DNA from: Bacteroidales bacterium UBA1410
GTDB lineage: Bacteria; Bacteroidota; Bacteroidia; Bacteroidales; Dysgonomonadaceae
NCBI GenBank assembly: GCA_002305015.1
Contig: DBPW01000019.1
Coordinates: forward strand, 1-64,000
DNA length: 64,000 bases
Reading direction: 5' to 3'
Within the stretch, counting starts at the first letter, position 1. Each line of letters starts with the position of its first letter. Below are positions 27,342-36,641 of this stretch, piece by piece. The notes beneath the pieces were generated by a model. It made no database searches. It was not told the DNA's origin and saw only the letters and a program-made list of their open reading frames with translations. The translations under genes were made by a program, and so were the position numbers.

Positions 27342-28826
27342 TTATTTCAATCTCCATTCGAAACCATCTTTGGTATCTTTTATTTCGAATCCCAACGCAG
27401 TCAGTTCATTGCGTATCCTGTCTGCCAGTGCCCAATCTTTTCGTTGTTTGGCTTCCTGACGAATGGTCAAAAGTAAATCGACAGCTTTAACAAAAGCTTC
27501 ATGACCGGCAACGTTGCTTTCAACTTCGTTTTTAATACCAAGAATAGTAAACAAAAAGTCGTTAAAGAGGTTTTTTAACTCGGTCTTGTCTTCTGTTGTT
27601 ATCTTTTCTACTTCGCTTTTAGTGGCATTGATGAGGTGTGCAGCCTCAAACAGGTGTGAAATAAGAATAGGAGAATTCAGGTCGTCGTTGAGCGCCTCGA
27701 AGCATTTTTGGCGCAGAGCCTTGACGTCTATCGTTGAAGCATTGCTGACGGGAATTTTATCGATCATGTCATATGCTTCCAATAATCGTTTCAAACCCTT
27801 TTCAGAGGCTTGAAGAGCTTCATTACTGAAATCTACGGTACTTCGGTAGTGAGATTGCAGAATGAAAAAACGGATGGTCATGGGCGTATAAGGCTGTTCT
27901 AGCAACGGATGTTTTCCGGTAAAAAACTCTTCGAGTGTGATAAAATTACCGAGCGACTTACCCATTTTCTGCCCATTGATGGTGATCATGTTATTGTGCA
28001 TCCAATATTTGACAGCAGGAGTCCCTTCGGCAGCCGTATTTTGAGCGATTTCACATTCGTGATGAGGAAACATCAGATCCATTCCGCCTCCGTGGATATC
28101 GAATTCCTTGCCAAGATACTTAATACTCATGGCAGAACATTCGAGATGCCAACCGGGAAACCCCTTGCTCCATGGCGATGGCCATTTCATGATGTGTTCA
28201 GGAGCTGCTTTTTTCCATAAGGCAAAATCGTAGCTTTTGCGTTTTTCCTCTTGTCCTTCCAATTGTCGGGTATTTTCGAGCAGTTCCTCGATGTTTCGTC
28301 CCGAAAGTTTACCGTAGTGATAGAGTTTGTTATATTTTTCTACATCGAAATATACGGATCCGTCGCTTTCGTAAGCAAAACCGTTATCCAGAATGGTTTT
28401 GGCCATTTCTATCTGCTCGATGATGTGACCGGAGGCGCGTGGTTCTATCGAAGGAGGGAGCACATTGAGCGCTTCCATTGCTTTGTGATAGCGAAGGGTA
28501 TAGTATTGGGCTACCTCCATGGGTTCGAGTTGCTCGAGGCGGGCTTTCTTTTCGATTTTGTCTTCTCCCTCATCCGCATCGTTTTCCAGATGTCCGACAT
28601 CGGTAATGTTGCGTACATAGCGTACCTTGTAGCCGATAAATTTGAGATATCGGAACAACAGGTCGAAAGTGATTGCCGGCCTTGCATGCCCAAGATGCGG
28701 ATCACCATATACCGTGGGGCCGCAAACATAAAGCCCTACATGAGGCGGATTCAATGGTTCAAAAACTTCTTTCTTTCGGGTAAGCGTGTTGTAGATAACC
28801 GGTTTTTGTGCTATTGTATCGGACAT
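27342..28826 (-). CDS. cysS: Cysteinyl-tRNA synthetase
   Basis: This class I enzyme charges tRNA-Cys. The HIGH-type motif appears as PHLGHARPA, the KMSKS motif as KMGKSLGNF, and zinc ligands are in YVCGPTVYG, HLECSAMS and HHECEIAQN. The C-terminal anticodon-binding domain ends in WRLK. I chose the ATG at 28826 (MSDTIAQKPV): it gives a 494-residue protein of standard length, whereas the 12-residue extension to 28862 (MCSQNKISNSLN) is not expected. A possible -7 element TATTTTTG lies on the minus strand at 28860-28867. Followed 19 bp later by the NSS transporter gene. Confidence 0.97.
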   Translation of the reverse strand: MSDTIAQKPVIYNTLTRKKEVFEPLNPPHVGLYVCGPTVYGDPHLGHARPAITFDLLFRYLKFIGYKVRYVRNITDVGHLENDADEGEDKIEKKARLEQLEPMEVAQYYTLRYHKAMEALNVLPPSIEPRASGHIIEQIEMAKTILDNGFAYESDGSVYFDVEKYNKLYHYGKLSGRNIEELLENTRQLEGQEEKRKSYDFALWKKAAPEHIMKWPSPWSKGFPGWHLECSAMSIKYLGKEFDIHGGGMDLMFPHHECEIAQNTAAEGTPAVKYWMHNNMITINGQKMGKSLGNFITLEEFFTGKHPLLEQPYTPMTIRFFILQSHYRSTVDFSNEALQASEKGLKRLLEAYDMIDKIPVSNASTIDVKALRQKCFEALNDDLNSPILISHLFEAAHLINATKSEVEKITTEDKTELKNLFNDFLFTILGIKNEVESNVAGHEAFVKAVDLLLTIRQEAKQRKDWALADRIRNELTALGFEIKDTKDGFEWRLK

Positions 28827-29004
28827 ATTTAAACTATTGGAAATTTTGTTTTGGGAACACAAAAATACAAATTTATATCTTATGTTGTATAAATCAGAGC
28901 AAAAAGTGGGAAATGCATTTTTTAATGATCCTGTTTCTACTCGAGTTAGGTTTCGGGACAGAATAAAGCGATATAATGGTGAATTGATATTGAAGTTAAT
29001 TCAC

Positions 29005-29012
29005 TACTTTTG
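29005..29012 (+). promoter_or_regulatory. -7 element (TACTTTTG) upstream of the NCS2 permease
   Basis: TACTTTTG matches TAnnTTTG and lies about 70 bp before the ATG at 29083. The upstream TTTG element is poor (ATTG at 28983-28986). Confidence 0.4.
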
Positions 29013-29082
29013 CACAAAAAGCAGAATTCTTAATTGGCGTTTATTATTAAATAATTGAAAGTAAGCTAAAAAGAACGATAGA

Positions 29083-30393
29083 ATGTTGGAGAAACTTTTT
29101 AACTTAAAGCAAAACCGGACGAATGTCAGAACAGAGATTGTGGCGGGAATCATCACGTTTCTCACAATGTCCTATATTTTAGTGGTCAATCCCAATACAT
29201 TGGGAGCGACCGGCATGGATAAATCGGCGTTGTTTACGGCGACCGCTTTGGCAAGTATTTTGGGCACGCTTTTCATGGCCTTTATCCCCAATTTGCCGGT
29301 TGCTCAAGCTCCGGGAATGGGGTTGAACAGTTTTTTCGCTTTTTCGGTAGTCATCGGCTTGGGCTATTCTTGGCAAATGGCTCTTACAGCCGTGTTCATC
29401 GAAGGAATCGTTTTTATTATTCTTACGTTTTTTAACGTGCGAGAACTCATTGTCAAAAGCATTCCGAGAACCATTAAAGAAGCCATTCCGGTGGGGATAG
29501 GTTTGTTTATTGCCTTTATCGGATTACAGAATGCCGGATTGATTGTTAAAAATGAAAATACCATGCTTTCGTTGGGCGATATGTCCAATCCACATGTGTG
29601 GGTGGCTTCGTTAGGGTTAATTGCGACCAGTGTATTATATTATCGCAATGTGCCGGGTTCTATTCTCATCGGGATCATCCTATCTACGATATTTTCCGTT
29701 ATTCTCGGATTGGTTGAAATGCCAAAAGAAGGTATCGTTTCGCTTCCGCCGGATATTTCGCCCGTTTTTATGAAATTTGAGTGGGGAAATATTTTTACAC
29801 TCGACATGTTGATCGTGGTGTTTACCTTTTTGTTTGTAAATCTTTTCGATACGATTGGAACATTGTTGGGAGTGGCCTCCAAAGCGGGGTTTATTGATAA
29901 AGACGGTAATTTTCCGCAAATAAAAAAGGCGCTTTTTGCCGATGCTCTCGGTACCACTTTCGGTTCAATGTTGGGAACGAGTACGGTGACTTCCTATGTG
30001 GAAAGTGTATCGGGTGTTGCTGCCGGGGGAAGAACCGGGCTTACTTCCGTATCAACGGCATTGATGTTTACCCTTTCTTTATTTCTCGCCCCTTTATTTC
30101 TGATGGTTCCTCCATCGGCAACGGCTCCCGCCTTGATTTTGGTAGGTTTGTTTATGATTACTTCTATTGTCAATATCAATTTTGCCAATATAACGGAATC
30201 TTTACCTGCCTTTCTGACCATCATTATGATGCCTTTTGCTTTCAGTATTGCTCAAGGGATTGTGTTCGGCATGCTTTCGTATGTATTTTTAAAAGCGTTG
30301 ACCGGCAAGTTTCGCCACATTTCCGTTACCATGTGGGTTATTTTTTTGTTGTTCATTGTTAAACTGGCGTTGGAAGGGATGCATGTCATTTAG
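29083..30393 (+). CDS. NCS2-family (AzgA-like) purine permease
   Basis: Members import hypoxanthine, adenine or guanine with protons. The 436-residue protein has about 12-14 membrane segments. Signature regions include TFLTMSYILVVNPNTL near the start, AQAPGMGLNSFFAF, and FVNLFDTIGTLLGVASKAG, where the Asp is conserved in the AzgA subgroup. Later SYVESVSGVAAGGRTGLTS is the second half-helix motif. Single gene with its own -7 element; the next gene (efp) has its own promoter. The exact purine is inferred only from the AzgA-type motifs. Confidence 0.93.
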   Translation: MLEKLFNLKQNRTNVRTEIVAGIITFLTMSYILVVNPNTLGATGMDKSALFTATALASILGTLFMAFIPNLPVAQAPGMGLNSFFAFSVVIGLGYSWQMALTAVFIEGIVFIILTFFNVRELIVKSIPRTIKEAIPVGIGLFIAFIGLQNAGLIVKNENTMLSLGDMSNPHVWVASLGLIATSVLYYRNVPGSILIGIILSTIFSVILGLVEMPKEGIVSLPPDISPVFMKFEWGNIFTLDMLIVVFTFLFVNLFDTIGTLLGVASKAGFIDKDGNFPQIKKALFADALGTTFGSMLGTSTVTSYVESVSGVAAGGRTGLTSVSTALMFTLSLFLAPLFLMVPPSATAPALILVGLFMITSIVNINFANITESLPAFLTIIMMPFAFSIAQGIVFGMLSYVFLKALTGKFRHISVTMWVIFLLFIVKLALEGMHVI

Positions 30394-30405
30394 TAAAGGT
30401 GTTGA

Positions 30406-30437
30406 TTTGGTTTTTTGAGGGGGAATAATTACTTTTG
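30406..30437 (+). promoter_or_regulatory. Bacteroidetes-type promoter for efp-radC
   Basis: TTTG at 30406-30409, a 20-bp spacer, then TACTTTTG at 30430-30437: an exact match to the phylum consensus. Expected leader about 35-40 nt. Confidence 0.65.
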
Positions 30438-30479
30438 CTTGCAAAATACAGAATACAATATTAACTATAACCATAATTT

Positions 30480-31046
30480 ATGGCAACAACTGCTGATTTC
30501 AGAAACGGAATGTGCATTGAGGTCGACGGCCAATATTATTTCATTGTGGAATTTCTCCATGTGAAACCCGGTAAAGGACCTGCTTTTGTGCGGACGAAAT
30601 TAAAAAATGTAACAACAGGGCGTGTAATCGATAAAACGTTTTCTTCGGGCGTAAAAGTAGATGAGGTTCGCATTGAGCGTCGTCCATTTCAGTTTCTTTA
30701 CAAAGATGAAATGGGGTATAATTTCATGAATACCGAAACCTTTGAGCAAGTTTCTCTCCCTGCCGAACAGATCGAAGGAGTAGACTTCCTTAAGGAAGGC
30801 GATATGGTGGATGTACAGGTGCATGCCGATACCGATACTATTTTGACGGTTGAACTCCCTTCTCATGTTGTTTTGGAAGTTACTTATACAGAACCGGGTT
30901 TGAAGGGCGATACGGCAACCAATGCATTAAAGCCTGCAACGTTGGAAACGGGGGCTGAAATTCGTGTTCCGCTCTTTATTGAGGCGGGCGATAAAGTAAA
31001 GGTAGATACCCGAAGTGGTAGCTATGTGGAACGAGTGAAGGAATAA
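30480..31046 (+). CDS. efp: Translation elongation factor P
   Basis: EF-P rescues ribosomes stalled on polyproline runs. The 188-residue protein has the three OB/KOW-like domains of the family. The tip loop reads KPGKGPAFVRTKLKN, with Lys32 at the position modified in other bacteria (Lys34 in E. coli). The C-terminal signature is GLKGDTATNALKPATLETGA followed by VPLFIEAGDKVKVDTRSG. No EpmA/EpmB modification gene is seen in the window. The stop codon directly abuts the radC start. Confidence 0.98.
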   Translation: MATTADFRNGMCIEVDGQYYFIVEFLHVKPGKGPAFVRTKLKNVTTGRVIDKTFSSGVKVDEVRIERRPFQFLYKDEMGYNFMNTETFEQVSLPAEQIEGVDFLKEGDMVDVQVHADTDTILTVELPSHVVLEVTYTEPGLKGDTATNALKPATLETGAEIRVPLFIEAGDKVKVDTRSGSYVERVKE

Positions 31047-31751
31047 ATGACCCCTTTCGATTCCACGAAAATTTCCATTAAGCAATGGGCTGAAGAAGAT
31101 CGACCGCGCGAAAAACTATTAATGAAAGGCGCTTCCGCTCTTTCCAATTCCGAATTATTGGCCATTCTGATTGGTTCGGGAAATGATAAGGAAAGCGCTG
31201 TCGAATTGAGCAAACGAATTTTGCAAAAGGCCGATAACGACCTGGGTAAACTGGCAAAATTTGCGGTGAGTGATTTGGTTAATAATTTTCGAGGGATAGG
31301 TATAGCTAAAGCTGTTACTATAGTAGCCGCCATGGAACTGGGAAAACGAAGAAAAGAGGCAGGCGCTGCGGAACGAAAAAAGATTCTTTCGTCAAAAGAT
31401 GCTTATGAAATTTTTTCTTCTGTCTTTATCGATCTCAATCATGAAGAAACCTGGGCTTTGCTGTTGGATCGTGCCAATCAGATTGTAGATCACATGCAGG
31501 TTAGTCGTGGCGGTATAGCCGGAACGGTGGTCGATATTCGTCTTATCCTGCGTGAAGCACTCAATAACTATGCATCGGGGATTATTTTGGCTCACAATCA
31601 TCCCTCCGGCAATTGTGTCCCCAGCGGGAACGATGTTCAGCTTACAAAAAAACTGAAGGAAGCCGCTCGTTACATGGATATTGTGTTGCTTGACCATCTT
31701 ATCGTGACCGACCATACCTATTATAGTTTTGCGGATGAAGGGGCAATCTGA
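31047..31751 (+). CDS. radC: RadC/JAB-domain DNA repair protein
   Basis: RadC-family proteins carry an N-terminal helix-hairpin-helix region and a JAB/MPN metalloprotease-like domain; their role is uncertain despite the name. The 234-residue protein contains the JAMM zinc motif in LAHNHPSGNCVPSGNDVQLT and HLIVTDHTYYSFADEG at the C-terminus. The helix-hairpin-helix area reads NNFRGIGIAKAVTIVAAMELGKR. ATG follows the efp stop codon with no gap, so the genes are translated from one mRNA. Confidence 0.95.
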   Translation: MTPFDSTKISIKQWAEEDRPREKLLMKGASALSNSELLAILIGSGNDKESAVELSKRILQKADNDLGKLAKFAVSDLVNNFRGIGIAKAVTIVAAMELGKRRKEAGAAERKKILSSKDAYEIFSSVFIDLNHEETWALLLDRANQIVDHMQVSRGGIAGTVVDIRLILREALNNYASGIILAHNHPSGNCVPSGNDVQLTKKLKEAARYMDIVLLDHLIVTDHTYYSFADEGAI

Positions 31752-31851
31752 TTGTTGAGCAGTCGATTTTTTTGAGGGGTCGGCATAAACAATACGTGAA
31801 AAAATTCGTTTAGTTAGAAGCGATTATTTTGTAATGTATAAATAAAAGACA

Positions 31852-32169
31852 ATGAACGAAGAACTTCAGAAGATACAGGATCAGATAGTTACCTTGCTTC
31901 GTACAGTGTACGATCCCGAAATTCCCGTAAACATCTATGATTTGGGAATGATTTATGATATAGATGTGGATGAAAATAATAATGTAACCATTGAAATGAC
32001 ATTCACTTCGCCCGCTTGCCCTGCTTCCGATTTTATCCTTTCGGATGTGCAAATGAAAATTGAATCTATTCCCGAAGTCAATCATGTAGATATCAACCTT
32101 ACTTTTGATCCGCCCTGGGATCAGTCGATGATGAATGATGAAGCCAGGTTGGAATTAGGGATGATGTGA
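31852..32169 (+). CDS. DUF59 / MIP18-family metal-sulfur cluster assembly protein
   Basis: Proteins of this family (SufT, PaaD, MIP18) help to mature iron-sulfur proteins. The 105-residue protein consists of the single domain: TVYDPEIPVNIYDLGMIYDI, then MTFTSPACPASDFI with the conserved Cys, and VNLTF-type strand VDINLTFDPPW. The family Trp is present in PPWDQSMMNDEARLELGM. It stands alone on the + strand, 47 bp before the LpxH-like gene, possibly in the same transcript. No SUF genes are nearby. Confidence 0.93.
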   Translation: MNEELQKIQDQIVTLLRTVYDPEIPVNIYDLGMIYDIDVDENNNVTIEMTFTSPACPASDFILSDVQMKIESIPEVNHVDINLTFDPPWDQSMMNDEARLELGMM

Positions 32170-32216
32170 AAGGGACAATGCCTCTTTTTTCTGTTGCTAT
32201 AATTTGAATACAACGG

Positions 32217-32966
32217 ATGATCTCGAAGAAAAGGATATATTTTCTGGCAGATGCACATTTGGGGTCGAAATGGCATGCCGATTCTGTTGAAACCGAGCGG
32301 AAATTATGCCGATGGCTCGATCAAGTAAAGCAGGATGCCCGTGCGATTTTTCTTTTAGGTGATATTTTCGACTATTGGTTTGAGTACAAATATGTCGTGC
32401 CGAAAGGCTACACGCGCGTGCTTGGAAAATTGGCCGAAGTAAGCGATTTGGGAATAGAGGTCCATTTCTTTATCGGCAATCACGATATTTGGCTTACGGA
32501 TTATCTCTCAAAAGAGTGCGGCATGATTCTTCATTTTGAGCCCTTTATTGCCGAGTGGAATGGCAAGAAATTTTTTCTTGCCCATGGCGACGGGTTGGGT
32601 GATGATTCACCGGGTTTTTTGTTCCTCCGTAAGTTGTTTCACAGTAAGTTTTTGCGTTTTCTTTTTTCTGCTATTCACCCCCGATTAACGGTTCCTCTGG
32701 CGCATGCCTGGTCGAACCACAGTCGTGAAAACGGTGGGATGGTCGAATATTTGGGCGAGGACAAAGAGTACCTTGTGCTTTTTGCAAAACAAAAACTCAA
32801 AGAAATGCCCGATATAAATTATTTTATTTTCGGTCATCGGCATATTATGCTTGATCTGCCGATTGGCGAGTGTTCTCGCGTCATTATTCTTGGCGATTGG
32901 ATTCGTTATTTTTCGTATGCCGTTTTCGATGGAGAAGAATTAACCTTAAAAACATTCGAAAAATAA
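32217..32966 (+). CDS. lpxH: UDP-2,3-diacylglucosamine diphosphatase (LpxH-like)
   Basis: LpxH cleaves the pyrophosphate of UDP-2,3-diacylglucosamine to give lipid X in lipid A synthesis. The 249-residue protein has all calcineurin-type metal motifs: FLADAHLGS, GDIFDYWFEY, GNHDIW, AHGDGLG and GHRHIM. The closing DWIRYFSYAVFDGEEL is also typical of the Bacteroidetes members. It stands tail to tail with the helix-hairpin-helix outer-membrane gene (20 bp between stops). LpxH2-like paralogues with other roles exist, so the exact substrate carries some doubt; lpxB lies elsewhere in the window. Confidence 0.88.
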   Translation: MISKKRIYFLADAHLGSKWHADSVETERKLCRWLDQVKQDARAIFLLGDIFDYWFEYKYVVPKGYTRVLGKLAEVSDLGIEVHFFIGNHDIWLTDYLSKECGMILHFEPFIAEWNGKKFFLAHGDGLGDDSPGFLFLRKLFHSKFLRFLFSAIHPRLTVPLAHAWSNHSRENGGMVEYLGEDKEYLVLFAKQKLKEMPDINYFIFGHRHIMLDLPIGECSRVIILGDWIRYFSYAVFDGEELTLKTFEK

Positions 32967-32985
32967 CTGCTTATAAAAGCAACTA

Positions 32986-35076
32986 TCAAAATTTCCAGCG
33001 CAAATAGGTGTAAATGTCTGCGCGCAGGTTCCCATCGATTTGCTCCGTTCCCGAGCCAAGGGTATCTCTGTCTGAATAGCGGGTAACTCCTCCTTTCACC
33101 GATAAAATTACGTTCCGAAGGATAGCGTATCGTGCCGAAAGCGTTATTCGGATTCCTTTTCCGTAAAATGACGGCATATAAAAAGTGTTCAAGATATTAC
33201 GTTCGTAAGAATATACGCGTGTGTTATAGGTGTCGGTGTGGAAGTAACCTACAAAAAAGTCACCCGAAATCTTGTTATCCCCACTATATCCAATATTCTG
33301 AGCGAGGATATATCCATATTCCTTGGGGAAGTATTTTGTCTGATACCTATTTACGTCGACCGTTGTGCGCATGTTCCATCCATTTTTGAAGGTGCCTGTG
33401 TAACGTAAACGGATTTTATGCGTCATATAAGGAAGAACCGAGGTTGTTGTGTTGTTGGGGTAAGTCGTGTTTTTTTCTTTCCGTTTTATTTTATAACGAA
33501 TATCGAATAGGGAATTTTTCGAAAAAGAATAGGAAGTCATTGCATAAAAATCAACGGCTGATGAAGGTTTATTGATATTATATCGGAGCCATGGAAATCG
33601 GGCGATATCGATAAACATGGTTAATGAAGTACGGGGAAAAGGATAAAGGGTTGAACCGATATACAGGCCTTCTTCGTTTTGGATATGGCTGCTTTCCGAA
33701 AATGCGTTTGCATAGCTTGCTTGATATGCTTTCGAATAGTTTCTGTAGAGCAACGAAACGGCCTCAATATGAGGCGTTGCCGGCTTCCATTCTATTGCAT
33801 GTATTGTAGCCGCTGCTCCGTTTTGCGATATGGCCGTTTCGCCCGCTAAAACAAGACGGTAAAAACGATACGAATAATCTATACTCCCATTTGTGTTCAT
33901 GCTGTCGCGCAGATAATAGGTATTGTAATCATGCAATACAGGGTTGTACATGCGGTTGTAACGATAGTATAAACCATTGATTCCGATCTGAAATCGGTTG
34001 TTGCTATAATGTATGTTCATGCCTGTCACTTCCTCGCGGGTATTGTTTTTCTTTTCCATATCCAGGGGTACACGATGATAGCCATCGGTTTTGAATGAGG
34101 TGATGTTCCCTTCTTCGGAGATAGTGGCATCGATGTACTTATTGGAATAAAAGGCAGTAATCATGATATTTTTTATTCCTATCGCTGCTGCAGCCCCTCT
34201 GAAAAAGCCGTTTTCAGCAGTAGAAAAATGGCGCTTAGGTTTTATGGTATTGCGAATCACGGTGTTGGATGTTCCTGATTTTGAGATCATGAAATCGTTG
34301 TTAAGCACCAATCCCTGACCGAATGATAATCGATAATCGCCTAAGGCCAACGTTTTCAGTATTCCCCTATCGCGTACGATCAGATGAAAGCCGTAATGGT
34401 CGTATCCTTTAGGATAACCGGTTTTTAGGAATGGTTCACCGGCGTCTTTTTCGCCGACAATGCCGAACTGGATTTTGTCCTTATAAGCAAACGAATATTT
34501 TAACGACGTGTAAAAATCTTCTCCAAGGTATTTTCTGTTGGGATAACGTGCGAGAATACTATCGGAGAAACATCCGTAACCGGCACGCTGCGTCAGGGTT
34601 TTATCGAAACGGTTTTGAATCTCGTTTTTGCCATTTTTTATTATTTCACCCAGTGTTTCTTGTTTTCGATCGCCTACTTCTCCTACGTAAAAGAAAGGGA
34701 GTATACGTTCTATTGTTGCATAATCCAATGCAAGTACATTCCTTAATTCATAAACAGTATAAACCGGTCTGTTTTTCTCCAGAAAATCGGCTATCGCCCA
34801 TGCCTGGTCAATCGAAAGAAGCGGAAATCGTTGCAATTCATCTCGGGTCACGGCATTCAGGTTTATCGGATTATTTTCGAGGGAAGTAAGCTCTTCGTAC
34901 ATGTTTTCGATAGTTGTTCCGTCCGTTCCCTCTTCGGCCAACTGTTCAAGATATTCACGCCACGTTTGATTTTGCCCTTTCACTTGAATCTCTATACCTT
35001 CAAAAAGAATTATGAATAGCAAGGTAAGTATACGATATTTCGTAGGTATTGATGCTAGCGTCTTTCTTCTTTCCAT
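32986..35076 (-). CDS. Outer-membrane barrel protein with N-terminal helix-hairpin-helix motifs
   Basis: Function unknown. The 696-residue protein has a signal segment (ILTLLFIILFEGIEIQVKG), then two ComEA/GspK-like helix-hairpin-helix units at about 65-135 (NPINLNAVTRDELQRFPLLS, and YTVYELRNVLALDYATIERI), and a long region of alternating Tyr-rich strands that ends in YLRWKF, a typical barrel end with terminal Phe. This pattern suggests a beta-barrel in the outer membrane with the small domain in the periplasm. A -7 element (TACTTTTG, minus strand 35081-35088) sits only 4 bp before the ATG, so the mRNA may be nearly leaderless. It is divergent from mltF. Confidence 0.8.
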   Translation of the reverse strand: MERRKTLASIPTKYRILTLLFIILFEGIEIQVKGQNQTWREYLEQLAEEGTDGTTIENMYEELTSLENNPINLNAVTRDELQRFPLLSIDQAWAIADFLEKNRPVYTVYELRNVLALDYATIERILPFFYVGEVGDRKQETLGEIIKNGKNEIQNRFDKTLTQRAGYGCFSDSILARYPNRKYLGEDFYTSLKYSFAYKDKIQFGIVGEKDAGEPFLKTGYPKGYDHYGFHLIVRDRGILKTLALGDYRLSFGQGLVLNNDFMISKSGTSNTVIRNTIKPKRHFSTAENGFFRGAAAAIGIKNIMITAFYSNKYIDATISEEGNITSFKTDGYHRVPLDMEKKNNTREEVTGMNIHYSNNRFQIGINGLYYRYNRMYNPVLHDYNTYYLRDSMNTNGSIDYSYRFYRLVLAGETAISQNGAAATIHAIEWKPATPHIEAVSLLYRNYSKAYQASYANAFSESSHIQNEEGLYIGSTLYPFPRTSLTMFIDIARFPWLRYNINKPSSAVDFYAMTSYSFSKNSLFDIRYKIKRKEKNTTYPNNTTTSVLPYMTHKIRLRYTGTFKNGWNMRTTVDVNRYQTKYFPKEYGYILAQNIGYSGDNKISGDFFVGYFHTDTYNTRVYSYERNILNTFYMPSFYGKGIRITLSARYAILRNVILSVKGGVTRYSDRDTLGSGTEQIDGNLRADIYTYLRWKF

Positions 35077-35196
35077 TGTGCAAAAGTAAAGATTTTTTGT
35101 GAGTTTATGTGAATATCTGTTGTTTTATTCCGCTTTCAGCCGTAACGTTAGTTAAAGCAAATTGACTAACAGGTACTTGGCGAAAGAGATTTTTTG

Positions 35197-35204
35197 TACC
35201 TTTG
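35197..35204 (+). promoter_or_regulatory. -7 element (TACCTTTG) of the MltF-like gene
   Basis: TACCTTTG matches TAnnTTTG. It contains the ORF's upstream GTG-side extension, so transcription near 35211 favours the ATG at 35232 as the true start. The upstream TTTG element is weak (CTTG near 35176). Confidence 0.5.
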
Positions 35205-35231
35205 TGGTCGGTTTTTTTAGATCATATAAGG

Positions 35232-36641
35232 ATGAAGAAGAAACAGATATCTATTTTTTTGAAGTATTCCGTGCCGGTACTGCTTGCAGCAATGTCGATT
35301 TCTTGTATGAGAGACACGAAGAAAACTTCAACGTCTGATTTTCCTCAGATTATGCAGCGAGATACGCTGAGGGTGCTGACACTGAATACTTCCATCTCTT
35401 ATTTTATCTATCGTGATCAACCGATGGGGTATCATTACGAAATGATCAGCGATTTTTGCAATAAACATGGATTAATTCCGGAAATAGTTCTTGCTCATAA
35501 TTCGGAGGCATTGATAAGTATGTTGAATGACAATCGAGGCGATGTTATTGCTTATAATGTCCCGGTGGATAATACCTTAAAAGATTCTCTCCTGTATTGC
35601 GGATTGTCGGAGATATCGCATCAGGTACTGGTGCAAAGAGCCGAAAAAGGAGATACTTTATTGAAAGACGTCACGCAATTGATCGGTAAGGAGGTATATG
35701 TAAAGTCCGGCACTAAATATTTCGACCGGCTGGTAAATTTAAACGAAGAGTTAGGCGGAGGGATCATTATAAGAGATGTAGATAAAGACACCATTGTGGA
35801 AGAAGATCTTATTCGGATGGTGGCTAATAGAGAAATCGATTATACAATTGCCGATGAGCATGTAGCGCGTCTCAACAAAACCTATTTTCGGAATATCGAT
35901 GTGAGTCTTGCTGTGAGTTTCGATCAACGTTCGTCGTGGGCAGTGCGAAAAAACTCACCTATCCTGGCAGATTCGCTCAATAGTTGGTTTGCCCGTGTAA
36001 ATACAGAGCCTACTTATCAGCGCATTACTAAACGGTATTTCGAAGAAGCAAAACGATTTGAAAGGGGTGGAATCTCGTCGTTTGTGACTTTTTTAAAACC
36101 CGGACAAATTTCGTCTTTCGATCCTTATTTTAAACAGTACGGGAAAAAAATTGGCGTCGATTGGCGGTTGTTGGCTTCAATTGCCTATTACGAATCTTCG
36201 TTTGATCCTCAAAGTCGCGCATGGACAGGAGCCGGAGGGATCATGGGACTAATGCCCGTGACGGCTGCGAACTTTGGCGTCAGGGGTAACTTGCTTTACG
36301 ATCCCGAAGAAAATATAAAAGCCGGGACTGAGTATCTGAAAACATTATTGGCTTCTTTTTCTTCGGTGAAAGACCGCATGGAGCAAGTGAAAATGGCGTT
36401 AGCAGCCTACAATGGCGGCATCGGGCATGTGTTAGATGCTAGGGCACTTGCCGAGAAGTATGGAGCCGATAAAGATAGATGGGATGGGAATGTGGAGAAA
36501 TATTTACAACTGAAACGGCTGGAACAATATTACGAAGATCCCGTATGCAAAATGGGGTATTTCCGTGGAGACGAAACAATTGCATATGTACGTAATGTAA
36601 TGGATCTATGGGAAGTATATAAAACGAAAATAAAGGATTAA
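35232..36641 (+). CDS. mltF: Membrane-bound lytic transglycosylase F-like lipoprotein
   Basis: MltF cuts peptidoglycan with formation of 1,6-anhydromuropeptides; its N-terminal ABC-binding-protein-like domain regulates it. From the ATG at 35232 the protein has 469 residues: lipobox SISC with Cys25, a solute-binding (PBP3) domain at about 40-275, and an SLT domain with catalytic Glu321 in IAYYESSFDP, followed by GAGGIMGLMPVTAANFGV and LAAYNGGIGHVLDARALA. It ends with a 4-bp overlap with the fcl gene on the other strand. The in-frame extension back to 35202 is not favoured because the promoter lies inside it. Confidence 0.93.
   Translation: MKKKQISIFLKYSVPVLLAAMSISCMRDTKKTSTSDFPQIMQRDTLRVLTLNTSISYFIYRDQPMGYHYEMISDFCNKHGLIPEIVLAHNSEALISMLNDNRGDVIAYNVPVDNTLKDSLLYCGLSEISHQVLVQRAEKGDTLLKDVTQLIGKEVYVKSGTKYFDRLVNLNEELGGGIIIRDVDKDTIVEEDLIRMVANREIDYTIADEHVARLNKTYFRNIDVSLAVSFDQRSSWAVRKNSPILADSLNSWFARVNTEPTYQRITKRYFEEAKRFERGGISSFVTFLKPGQISSFDPYFKQYGKKIGVDWRLLASIAYYESSFDPQSRAWTGAGGIMGLMPVTAANFGVRGNLLYDPEENIKAGTEYLKTLLASFSSVKDRMEQVKMALAAYNGGIGHVLDARALAEKYGADKDRWDGNVEKYLQLKRLEQYYEDPVCKMGYFRGDETIAYVRNVMDLWEVYKTKIKD

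Noticed and set aside
28837..29058. 73-codon plus-strand frame before the NCS2 gene
   Set aside because: It has no domain similarity, it contains the NCS2 gene's -7 element, and it lies in a promoter-containing gap.
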